Positions 34,020 through 43,978 of a stretch of DNA of 60,000 bases are shown here, in pieces. This DNA comes from Mesostigma viride (lineage: Eukaryota; Streptophyta; Mesostigmatophyceae; Mesostigmatales; Mesostigmataceae), in the NCBI GenBank assembly GCA_009746045.1, contig RPFO01000253.1:3153975-3213974 (forward strand), in the 5' to 3' direction. Position 1 is the first letter of the stretch, and every line of letters begins with the position of its first letter. Both the position numbers and the translations under genes were made by a program. The notes beneath the pieces were generated by a model, which worked only from the letters and a program-made list of their open reading frames with translations, searched no databases and had not been told where the DNA came from.

Positions 34020-34100
34020 GTCCAACTATCAAAGAGACAACCAGCGCAACTATGTTTCCGATTTCTGGCCTGCGCTGGTTGTCTCCTTGATGTTCACGCA
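34020..34100 (+). repeat. Inverted pair of the 21-bp TGCGCTGGTTGTCTCCTTGAT motif
   Basis: ATCAAAGAGACAACCAGCGCA at 34029-34049 (one base longer than a clean 20-mer match) faces its reverse complement at about 34072-34092, separated by about 22 bp. This can form a hairpin. It is the only place in the window where the repeat's end occurs as an inverted pair. Confidence 0.55.
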
Positions 34101-34104
34101 ATTA

Positions 34105-35260
34105 ATTAATTAATTAATTAGGAACATAACTCCGTTGGGAGTATATGTAGCACATAGCCCTGAGAAGGGGCATATGAGCCTATAATACATTCTAAGCTAC
34201 TTCCTGCAAGGGTGGGAATGTAAACAACACTTGCTCTAGGTGCACCAGGGCACCCGCACCCTCAGGGTCTATCACGCTATGCCCGGGTAAGGGGGGAGCA
34301 TGCCTGTGAGGGGGAAGATCATCATGGCTATACAAGGGCTATGGCATGGCTTCTCAGCAGAGAGTGACTCCCTGCATGGGCACAACATTACTAAATAAGG
34401 CTAGGCATCGTCTGGAGTGTGGCACATCATAGGCACACATGTACATGACTAAAAAGGCTAGGCCTCAGCTGGTATAGTGCCTGTAGGAGGCGGGCATGTA
34501 CAAGGCCACGGTCTAACTATTCTACACTACTGCTGTATTCCCCTAGGCTGGGGCTGGAGTTGCTGGGGCCGCGGTGGTCGAGGGGGTCGCTTGCCAGGGC
34601 TTGTGGCCGACGTAGATGGCCGCCCCCTTCCAGTACACCGGCTGGCCCGCCTTGGTCTGCCGGAGCTGGAGGTAGGTCGACCATAGCTCCCGTCGCCGTT
34701 GTTGCTGTGCCAGGGTCAAGTCGTCGTCAGCCTGGTGAAGAGAGTCTTCTCGAGCCGCTTGCGGCGTCTGAGAAAAGAAATCTTGTCCGCCGGGGTCTTA
34801 AAGGTGAGAAGGAGCGGGGGCGGCCCGGCCTTACCCCGCGCGCGGGGAAGGCGGTGGGCGGCCAGCTCGATCTCACCAGTAAGGCCCATGCGATCAAGGA
34901 TTTCTCTCTCAAAAGCACGCGCAAGCTTCTCGGAATTCTCACCTTCCTCCATCTTGAGATTCTTGACAATGACGTTGAGGCTGCGCTTGGCGAGCTCGGC
35001 CTCCTCGCGGAGGTCAAGCGTCTGCCGCTGGAGCTGGGCTGCGACGGCGGAGGTGGTGGAGGTGGTATGTTGCTTAAGCATGTCCGCCCAGGTCGTGATG
35101 GGAGGAGCATCGCCGGCCAGGCCAGCCGGGGCTGGCTTGGCGGCAATGTCCTTCACTGCCTGGGCGGTGAGGCCTGCTGTGTTCTGCAAGACCTCGATAG
35201 CGATTGCATTATCCTTGATATGCTGTTGATATGCTGTTGTTGATAGCGATATGTTCACGC
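34105..35260 (-). mobile_element. ORF1-only retroelement with its own 3' UTR
   Basis: Minus strand: ORF1-like protein from 35258, starting 'MNISLSTTAYQQHIKDNAIA', a coiled-coil-like middle ('AAQLQRQTLDLREEAELAKR') and a conserved core ('EREILDRMGLTGEIELAAHR', '[20 protein letters not shown]', 'KISFLRRRKRLEKTLF'). The frame then breaks. It passes straight into a 3' UTR (34545-34143) and a stem-loop/AATT tail (34105-34142) with no reverse transcriptase. Resembles HAL1-type half-LINEs that keep only ORF1 and depend on RT in trans; that parallel is inference. Confidence 0.7.
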
Positions 35261-35412
35261 AAGGCTACACATTTCCATCACCATTCATATTCATCATCCT
35301 GAACGACTCGAACACGCGGACAAGATAACGGCAGGCTCGAGCTACCATTAATTAATTAATTAATTAGACTCGTGCTCCCGTTGGGGAGTCACGGAGCATT
35401 AACCCCGATGGA
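35261..35412. repeat. Partial 140-bp repeat, AATT tract and GTGCTCCCGTT block
   Basis: 35268-35347 is the 5' part of the dispersed 140-bp repeat, cut off by an AATTAATT run. 35371-35400 is a LINE tail block (stem-loop 35375-35388). The repeat is preceded by GTTCACGC, the same octamer that follows its 3' end at 34093 and 36206, so the unit may once have been tandem. Confidence 0.5.
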
Positions 35413-35866
35413 TTAATTAATTAATTAATTAGGAACATAGCTCCGTTGGGAGTATATGTAGCACATAGCCCTGAGAAGGGGCATATGAGCCTATAATACA
35501 TTCTAAGCTACTTCCTGCAAGGGTGGGAATGTAAACAACACTTGCTCTAGGTGCACCAGGGCACCCGCACCCTCATGGTCTATCACGCTATGCCCGGGTA
35601 AGGGGGGAGCATGCCTGTGAGGGGGAAGATCATCATGGCTATACAAGAGCTATGGCATGGCTTCTCAGCAGAGAGTGACTCCCTGCATGGGCACAACATT
35701 ACTAAATAAGGCTAGGCATCGTCTGGAGTGTGGCACATCATAGGCACACATGTACATGACTAAAAAGGGCTAGGCCTCAGCTGGTATAGTGCCTGTAGTA
35801 GGCGGGCATGTACAAGGCCACTGTCTAACTATTCTACACTACTGCTGTATTCCCCTAGGCTGGATG
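35413..35866 (-). mobile_element. 5'-truncated copy of the ORF1-only element (3' UTR only)
   Basis: About 450 bp nearly identical (roughly half a dozen differences by eye) to 34114-34548, in the same orientation, with its own AATT tail on the 3' side. Shows that the ORF1 element's 3' UTR is copied as a unit. Confidence 0.8.
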
Positions 35867-35879
35867 GATGGATGGGTGC

Positions 35880-36210
35880 AAACATTCCTACCAGTCTAAT
35901 CTATCTACATTGGCTACATTCTACATCTATCTAACAGCATTCTAACTACAACATCTATCTAGGCAGCCGCACGCTGCCCTAGGGGGAGCTATCTGGCGTG
36001 CCTCCCGCGGGATTGCACACGCGGGCGCTTCCCCACTGGGGGGGGCTCGTTGTCCTCTATGACCTGGGCCCACTTGGCCTTGTCCATCATCTTCTTCCAA
36101 ATCACGGAGAGGCCTAGGCCCCCCATGTCCTCTACTAGCTGTACGAGCTACCATGGTCCGGATTCTCCCGATTTCTGGCCTGCGCGCTGGTTGTCTCCTT
36201 GATGTTCACG
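35880..36210 (-). mobile_element. LINE C-terminal fragment (GLGLSVIWK family) and repeat end
   Basis: Matches 60-300 closely on the minus strand (block around 'CGCACACGCGGGCGCTTCCC' and the 'GGCCTAGGCCCCCCATGTCC' segment). It switches at about 36150 into the dispersed repeat 3' part on the plus strand, ending TTGTCTCCTTGATGTTCACG. Confidence 0.65.
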
Positions 36211-36654
36211 CACTTACTTTCACAGACAAGACGGATGCTTGCATGAATCTCCGCCCCGAACTAGTAGTGCATGGGGCCCGACTGGCCTCGTGTGTGCCAT
36301 GCACATGCATGCAGCACACCCGAAGCAAAACATTCTATCACGCTGAAACTATAAGCGCTCAGAATCGAGTAGAAGAGATGTACCAAATAATTGAAATTTA
36401 TTAATCCTGAATTCAGTTGATGTACATAACCTCAACTGCTGACTCATCTGGGTAAATGGGAAACCACCATAAATTGTCCATAAACTTCCAAACAACTTTG
36501 TAGAAAGATACAGCAAACGATGTTGACTAGTAAATGCTGTTGAACAGGCATGGCAGATGTTTTCCTATTCTTGATATTTCACCTATGGGCACATGTCATC
36601 CAATGATCTAACATTTTGACAAGACTGATGAACAAACTTGGAAACTCAAGTGGC

Positions 36655-39600
36655 TCAAGACAGGCAAACAATGCCATCATGGATGCGCGACTTCTGGTTC
36701 TGCGCCACGCACTCCGCAATCCACATGATATTCCGGATCTCTTGCTCACGCAGCCGGATGTACGCAAAGAAGACGGCGTAGTGGAACTGCAAGCAGGAAG
36801 CAGAGGGTGGGGTGGGGTGGGGTGGGGTGGGGTGGGGGGAGGGGACAACGTTCAATGCCCGTCACAGGCGGCAAAGAATGAGTTTAGCGAGGCAGCCCCA
36901 AATTGATGGTGACCTCCACATACAATTTGAGAGAGAAATCCTTGGTCGCATGGGCCTCCTTGGTGAGATCAAGCTGGCCGCCCACCGCCTTCCCCGCGCG
37001 CGGGGTAAGGCAGGGGCGCCCCCTCTTCTTCTCTCTTTGAGAGCCTTTCTTCTCTCTTTGAGAATCTTGGAGAACCCGGCGGACAAGCTTTCGTTTCTCA
37101 GATGCCGCAAGCGGCTCGAGAAGACTCACTACACCCTGGACGACGACTTGACCCTGGCGCAGCAACAACAGCGACGGGAGCAATGGCCGACCTACCTCCA
37201 GCTCCGGCAGACCATGGCGGGGAAGCCGGTGCACTGGAAGGGGGCGACCATCTATGTCCGCCACAAGCCCTGACAAGCGACCCCCGTGGCCCAAGCACCT
37301 CCAGATACCCCAGCTTAGGGGAATACAGCAGTAGTGTAGAATAGTCAGGCCTAGCCACCGTGGCCTTGTACATGTACGCCTACTACAGGCACTATACCAG
37401 CTGATGCATTAGCATTATTTAGCCATGTACATGTGTGCCTATGATGTGCAACACACTAGATGATGCCTAGCATTATTTTGTTATGCTGTGCCCATGCAGA
37501 GAGCTACTCTCTGCTGAGAAGCCATGCCCCAGCCATTGTTTAGCCATGATGATATTCCCCCCAATGTTGGCACCCCTAGGTGCCTGAATACATAGTGGTG
37601 TGCAGGTGCACTTTGTGCACCCAGAGCAGGTGTAGTTTACACCCTACCCTTGCAGGAAGTAGCCAAGAGTGTCCCACTACTACTCAGATTCCACCCAACG
37701 TTGGAGTATGTCGGCAAAGTGTCGTCACCGTCCTACCAGATGGTTCAACCGGTGCCAAGGATGCCTCCGAGCTAGCCCTACAAAGCCGACTACAGGATGC
37801 CCTAAAGAAGCACAACTAGTCCCAAATACATGTGGTCCTCACTGGTCCATGAGCAAGGATGTTGAGAAGGAAAGCATGCAGCACTTTGCCACCCAGAAGC
37901 TCAGGGCTTGCACTGTTTGATGTGCATAGCAGCGAACCTAACCAGATCACAGGATTCGATATCACAGTAATGGCACATTCAACTGCAGGCATGGCCAAGA
38001 ACACTAGGCGCAGACAGCACAGTTGCAAACAGCCCGGAACAATATACCAGCAACAGGCATCATGATGATAGACTAACAAAGTGCAGTGGAAACATCAGCA
38101 ACAAAGAAACTGCACACGCCTAACTCGTGCAGCCACGACCAAAACACCGGCACAAGACGATGCAAACTGCCCACACTGCGGCGTGCCGCCGCTCACCTGC
38201 TGCTGGAAGGTGAACGCGTTGCGCTTGACCTCCTCCTCGTAGAAGGCACGGTCCAGCATCTGCGTCTCGCCGAACGCGAGGCGCGAGAAGAGCGCCTGGT
38301 AGGGCGGGTACTTCTCCATCACCGCGCGCACCTGGACGCCGGAAAACACAAGCAGCCCGACACACCCACCACGACAACGACCACCACGACAACGACCACC
38401 ACGACAACAATATTAGAAGCAGCACCAGGGGCAGCAAGGCCAGCAATAGGAAATAAATAACAGAAGGCCATATATCAAGTGCATGTCTCACAACATAGCA
38501 CATCCGTGCATGCCAGCCATGGTCCGCAATAATGTTGGCGGGTTTCCGACATGGGCAGGCTTACCAAATGCCTGAATGGCCATCGCCTGGTTTAGGACAG
38601 CTGGTGCCCTTATCAACCTGCCGCCTGAGCGCTTAAACAGCGCAAGGGTCACAGAACCCAATTGCTAACTTCTAATAGCTGACTCAGCCAAATCCAAACT
38701 AAAATCAAAACAAAAGAAGATACATCGTGCGTCAAAAAGTGGACGTAATACTTTAGCCTCGTGAGCAGCAATTGACGTCCCAAGCTGCCTATCAAGGAGA
38801 CAACCAGCGCAGGCCAGAAATCGGCCTATTCACATATTCGAGCAGCTCACCTGGTCCTGGTCATCGCACATCGCCAGCTCCTCATGGCCATGCGGGTACC
38901 TGGCAGAAAGAGGGCAAGTAGGGTGGCAGGACATATCGGTGAGCACGGGAATCAAAACGCATGGGACGCATGATGCGATGGATTCCACAAAGGAAACCAA
39001 CACAGGGCAACCATCTGCGACGTTTAGACGCATGCTCAGAAGCATGTCTGTCGACGCAATTTACGTAAGCTTGACAGATACTGTCCAACCGCCCGGCCGA
39101 ATAACTGAACCAGAACATTCCATAAGCAACACCCTCGAAAGCAGGACTGCGAACAGCCATGCAGAAGGCATGGGGGGGAGCAACAGTCGCGAATCCATGC
39201 ATTCAGGCTAAAAGATGTTTGCAGCAGGCTATATTGGCAGTGGTCACCACTCGTGTGTACCATTCTCAAATCAGCATCCATGGGAATCAAGGGTTTCATT
39301 GCTCACATTGCACCCCATCCACCCACCCCAACCACCCCCGCGTCCTCCCCCTACATCCCCCCCCCCCACCCCACCGTTTGCTCTCAATAAAGTGCAACGT
39401 TTTTCACCGAGCGGGCAATGTACCACCCTGTACTATGTTGTAGTCTACTGGCATGGGACCCTTATCGGCATGTGCCAGAACAGAAACATAACGGCGAGCG
39501 AGTACCTATATAGATTGGCGGGCATAATGCACTTACAGTAGGCCAAAGCTAGAGAACAGCTTTCTCCTGTCATCGCGGGTGAGCTCCGTCGATAAACTGC

Positions 39601-41254
39601 AACATCCCGGAGGATGCCCCCAGAATAGGTGGAGCCCCACAAGCAGGCACGAGGAGGCCACATTGTCCCGATCACATTATGTAAGTTGTCGGCGATGCAA
39701 CAAAAGGAGATGACAAAAGGGGCACACAGACCAGGTGAGGAGCCCGCCATAGTGCTCACAGCAGGCTGTGCAGCGCTGCCATGAACTAATGCTGGCGACG
39801 CAGGAAGGCTTACACAAGCGCATCTAACACCGGCCTGGCTACTTAACGACATTACACGCTGGCAGGGCAGCCTTGATAGTAGGGTTCTGTTATCACGTGC
39901 TGGGTCTCTAAAGATGTATTTAAAAAACATATCTATTAAAAAAGGCGCAAAGTACCATGCATATATGTGCTACAACCTGCCAGCCTCTAAACTTCAGGCA
40001 CGCCGGTGAGCATGCCAGCTATCGTGGCAAAGTCTGCCAGTTGCTTCATGGCTTGCCGGCAAGTGGCCAGCCAGCCCCCACCTTGAGCAGATGTTAGGCT
40101 CCATTGCTGATAGGGGCACTGCGTTTGCGAGCCGCATTTACATGCTCCACCTTCCAGCCACCAAAACCCTAGCATTGAAAGGCAGTTGCCCTCCAAAGCT
40201 GTAGGCCCCCTTGCATTGTCATCACATTTGCGATTTTCCCAGTGAGCACGCGGGCCCAAACAAGACAAATCCAAGGGGAAAGGCGGGGGCATGCTGGCCC
40301 ACCTGTTAATCGTGATGCTGACGGCGCGGCGGTCCGCCTCAAATGCCAGCAGGTCTGACATGATCTCCGCGGTGGCGCCGCCCATGCGCTGGGGTTATGA
40401 GAGGAAGCCACACACCCAAACAGGGCATTGGAAATGAATACAAGGTGAACATAAACCCAGAGCCGGGAGCGCCAGACAAGGGTGTGTCGGTACCCACTGT
40501 CCACAACAAGGTCAGCATAGGCAAACCAGGGGCAACATTTGCAGAACATGATCCCTGCGCAATACCACAATATATTCATCTCCCATCCCCATGATCCCTT
40601 ACTCATATTGACAGGCACTAGCCATTAAACCAGTAACGCAATGCCCCTTAAGCTAATAAACTGAAGGGAGAATACGTGCCAGTGTCCCCGAGAAAAATAA
40701 CATATCTACAGGGGGCGGGCAGGAAAGGGACAGGGGTTGGGGTAGGGAAGCAGGGACGCGGCTGGCGGCAAGATGGGCAGTCAGATGGACACGAACAACA
40801 AAGCCACCCAAGCGGCCACACTGGTTCTACCAGAAGCACGACTGAAAACTGAGCGAACTAGCAAATGGGCTAAGCATTAGCATACTCACGTGAAGAGTGG
40901 CACGACAGACATGTGCGTTAGGCTGTGGGGCCAGGGTTGTTGGCAAGCCGGTAAAGCCCACTGTACCTTGCAGAAGCTGTTGAAGTCATCCAGGTAGGCC
41001 TTGTAGAGTGTGTTACGCATGATCTCGATGTTCATCTCGTCCAGGTCCTGGCAGGAGGGGGGAGAAGCCACGAGAGTAGGGGCACAGCCACAAAGACAGG
41101 GGGAATAGACTGGGACATCAGAAGAAGGGTGGGAACAGCCATGAGAACTGAGGGGGGACAGCAACAAGCGCATTGTGGTGGGGTGTGGGCGAAAGGACAA
41201 GAAAAGGGGGAGATGAGGGAATTAAGGGTGTTGGTGTTGGTGGCAGCGACGATC

Positions 41255-41291
<37 letters not shown>

Positions 41292-41782
41292 GCGGGAAGG
41301 TAGGGACAATTGGCAATGTAAGCAGTGGGGAAGAAGTGACTTTGGGACACCCAAACTGGCCACTATTTCTGCATAGCACCCATGACGGTTGCTAGATTAA
41401 AAGGGCTCATAACCCTGCTACGGTTCTGATATAGCTAATCGTCAGCCAAGTACCTGCGTGACACCCAACTCCTAGAGGGGTAAAACAGACCAGAATAGCC
41501 AGCTAAAGCAGCTGTTTGGTAAGCCTAAAAAGCTGGCGGGGAAGGAAGGAGGGAAACAACACAGTGGAAGGCAGGGGCCAACAGCAACATACAAAAGACA
41601 CGGCATGGACACAGATACCTCCCCTGGAAGGTGTGACACGTACCTCGGACGTGATGCACTCGGAGAAGTAGGGCGCCAGCGGGGTATCTACAAGGACCAG
41701 GCGGTACAGCTCACGCATGTTCTGGGCAACTGCCAGGGTGGCAATGCTGCAGGAACGAGGGATTAAGAGAGAGAGTGAGAGC

Positions 41783-41868
<86 letters not shown>

Positions 41869-42857
41869 ACAAAGGGAGGGAAAGCATCTACAGTATCAGG
41901 CGACATGCCAGTCAAAGCTTGGCATCGAATCGGGTACAACAGCATAATCCCCAGATTAACAAGCAACTTGTAATAACAAGTAGACTTCAACAGCTTATAA
42001 CAAGCAACCTGCTAGATCCGCTGAAATGACAGGAAGCACATTCCCATTCCAACAGAAAATAAGTAATCAATCAGGCAGAAAATGTATATACTAGAAACTG
42101 GTGTGATGCACATAAGTCATGCTAACGTTGTCCATGGAAGCTCAGTATGGGCGCGTCAACGCACCTCTCGAACATTCCCAGCGGGTGGCACTTGTCCAGA
42201 AGCTCCTGCACATCGCGCTCGTGGAGGGTTCCTGTTACGATCAGTACCACGTTGTCAATCATGTGACCATACCTGTGGGGGCAGGATCAAGTAGGCAAGA
42301 TGAGGGGTTGCAGGCATAATGAGGACATGTAAGCCATAGACCTGAAAACAGTTACAAATGTGAACCTTCTACCCCTCATCCAAACGCAAAACCAGTATCA
42401 AGCAGGGAAAAACACGAACGTACGTGCAGTAGTCCAGGAATGTAGCCAGCGGCTCCGACGCTTGACACCGCATGTGGTTGAATTCATCCACAAGCTTTTG
42501 CGTGCACTTCTCGACAATAGTAGTCGTGTGTAGAGGGGACGGCTCTGCATGCGACAAAGAACGCGAGTAAACAGACTCGAAGGCTAGGTTGATACCCAAT
42601 ATTGAGCCCAAGTTATAAGCTAATGCAAATTAACTTGAAGAGTAACGTGGAAGCACTTCTGATGGCATGTCTGTACCATTCTGGAGGAACGACCCGTAGT
42701 CCGTGCTCTGCAAGTGCAGCTTCATATCATCCAGAGTTTCGCACTGGCTCAGATTGTTATAATCGGCCATGGTAAGAAGACCTCCCTTGTAACCCCGAAC
42801 AATAGCTTCCAGGTAGCCATCCTTGATGTTAAAAGTGAAAAATTCGAACCCGTACAT
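36655..42857 (-). CDS. VHA-d: V-type proton ATPase subunit d (V0 sector)
   Basis: Subunit d of the V-ATPase V0 sector. It caps the c-ring and couples the central stalk (D/F subunits) to proton pumping at vacuole and endomembranes. Exons (minus): 42857-42677, 42544-42424, 42272-42165, 41746-41644, 41047-40967, 40388-40303, 39596-39537, 38899-38851, 38331-38197, 36786-36655. Every junction is GT-AG with consistent phase. The product is 351 aa, the standard family length. It opens '[20 protein letters not shown]', has '[20 protein letters not shown]', '[20 protein letters not shown]', '[18 protein letters not shown]', '[20 protein letters not shown]' and ends '[15 protein letters not shown]'. 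No key region is missing. Intron 9 holds an ORF1-type retroelement in the opposite orientation. It is divergent from the OTU gene. Confidence 0.97.
36807..36840. repeat. GGGGT repeat beside the exon 10 acceptor of VHA-d
   Basis: Five GGGGT units then a G-rich end. On the transcript it is (ACCCC)n about 20 nt upstream of the acceptor at 36786. Confidence 0.8.
36900..37690 (+). mobile_element. ORF1-only retroelement copy inside VHA-d intron 9
   Basis: Plus-strand frame from about 36930 to the stop at 37273: '[20 protein letters not shown]', '[20 protein letters not shown]', '[20 protein letters not shown]' and a C-terminus '[12 protein letters not shown]'. It is followed directly by the 3' UTR shared with 34143-34548 (AATACAGCAGTAGTGTAG onward). 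Antisense to its host gene. A small internal duplication ('[13 protein letters not shown]') is visible. Confidence 0.75.
38343..38410. repeat. CCACCACGACAACGA short tandem repeat in VHA-d intron 8
   Basis: Several units of CCACGACAACGA type immediately upstream (transcript sense) of the exon 9 acceptor (38331). Unlike the other acceptor-side repeats it is not pyrimidine-rich on the transcript. Confidence 0.7.
38789..38824 (-). repeat. Short copy of the TTGTCTCCTTGAT repeat in VHA-d intron 8
   Basis: Inverted 33-bp copy (ATCAAGGAGACAACCAGCGC onward) flanked by GCCTAT on both sides, a possible 6-bp target duplication. It lies 27 bp from the exon 8 donor. Confidence 0.55.
41257..41290. repeat. 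34-bp poly-G run in VHA-d intron 4
   Basis: Uninterrupted G34 on plus (C34 on the transcript), about 210 nt upstream of the exon 5 acceptor. Length may be uncertain in the assembly. Confidence 0.85.
41786..41867. repeat. (GA)n microsatellite beside the exon 4 acceptor of VHA-d
   Basis: About 40 GA units. On the transcript it is (CT)n ending roughly 40 nt upstream of the acceptor at 41746, acting as an oversized polypyrimidine tract. Confidence 0.9.
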
Positions 42858-43978
42858 TTTCGGAAAACCCTAAATGATAGAGAGGCAATCAAGTCGATGC
42901 TAAGCAATGCACTCCCAAGCTACCCTCTCATAAACGTCAAAGGACGACCAGAAACCCGAGCTCTATTTGGCAATGCAAGTGAGTCCACCGTCTGCAACTC
43001 CAACTGCCATTTAGAGGAGCAGCAAGCCTACGCCAAATCTGATCGCCGGACAGGATCGTTCAAAGGCAGTGGTTACAGCTCCCCCCTAGCAAGACGGCCA
43101 ACCCGCTATGGACGATAGCTGTTGTCCGAAGCCAAGGCTGAAAGTCGGGCTCATGCACAGTTGGCCAATAACGCGGTGCGCGTGAGGTGGTAGCGCACTC
43201 GTTTGACGCTTCCCATGGCCCCAGGTTATGCTCGCTCGCCATTAACTTTACTTGTCCTTTGACCCGAGAGTTAACTTTACTGATGAGTCGGCCCGGTCGA
43301 CCCGTCCCGGTCATGGCGCGTAACCCACGTGGCATTCGCTTGCAAGATACTTGATTGGACTTTTCCGTTACGGTGAGCAATATTTGCGCTGTACATTCAG
43401 GCGATGGCGACCTTGCTATACATATCACATGCTGCCATTTTTTCTGTCTTAACTTGAGGCAAAAAGTCTGCCAGTAAAAATTTTCAAGAAGAAAGCCTTG
43501 GTTGAAAAGTAGTTTTTTTGTTTACGGCGTTTCTTTCATTTGGAAATTTGCTAGACACGTGTGGAGTACTTGAGGGCATTACTGATGACCGCACCTCCGT
43601 GGCTCTGGACATCTAAGTGGATATCTAACCGTGTTAGATATGTTGGGAAAGAGGTAGATTGTCGAAATTCTATGTATATATCTTGTTAGCGTTGAGTATT
43701 GCCTGAAAGTCTTTTATCTGCTCGTCTGCCATGCCTCCAAATGATTGCAGAAGGCCTCTAAGACGGAATGTCAGGTATTTACGCATTCAAGTGCGCGGAG
43801 TTTTAGAAGTGCCTGTGCATTTCCCCTTTGTGGTGATTCTATACATTGAGTTTTCTGCGTGGCTGTTCCTTTAGTTGTTAAGGGCTTGACGTTTTCGGAG
43901 CCTCGCTAAGCCTGGTTTTCTTACTTTGATTGCCTGCGACGATTGACAACACGATCCCTTTGTTTGCTTATCTTGTAC
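42858..43978. promoter_or_regulatory. Shared intergenic region of the divergent VHA-d / OTU pair
   Basis: 1,121 bp between the two start codons. The minus-strand open frame at 43060-43428 has no recognisable family. No repeat insertion is seen, unlike most non-genic DNA here. Confidence 0.55.

Noticed and set aside
34105-35866. LTR retrotransposon, because of the 450-bp direct repeats
   Set aside because: Both repeats are 3' UTR copies with AATT tails on the 3' side, and one belongs to an ORF1 element; there are no TG...CA ends, primer-binding site or gag-pol between them.
38343-38410. Possible CRISPR-like or VNTR array
   Set aside because: Short ACGACAACGACC-type simple repeat with no spacers, inside an intron of a eukaryotic gene.
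41775-42029. Glu/Arg repeat open frames over the GA tract
   Set aside because: Translation of a dinucleotide microsatellite lying in a VHA-d intron.
43060-43428. 122-codon minus-strand frame between VHA-d and OTU
   Set aside because: No family resemblance, no splice context, lies in the expected promoter region.
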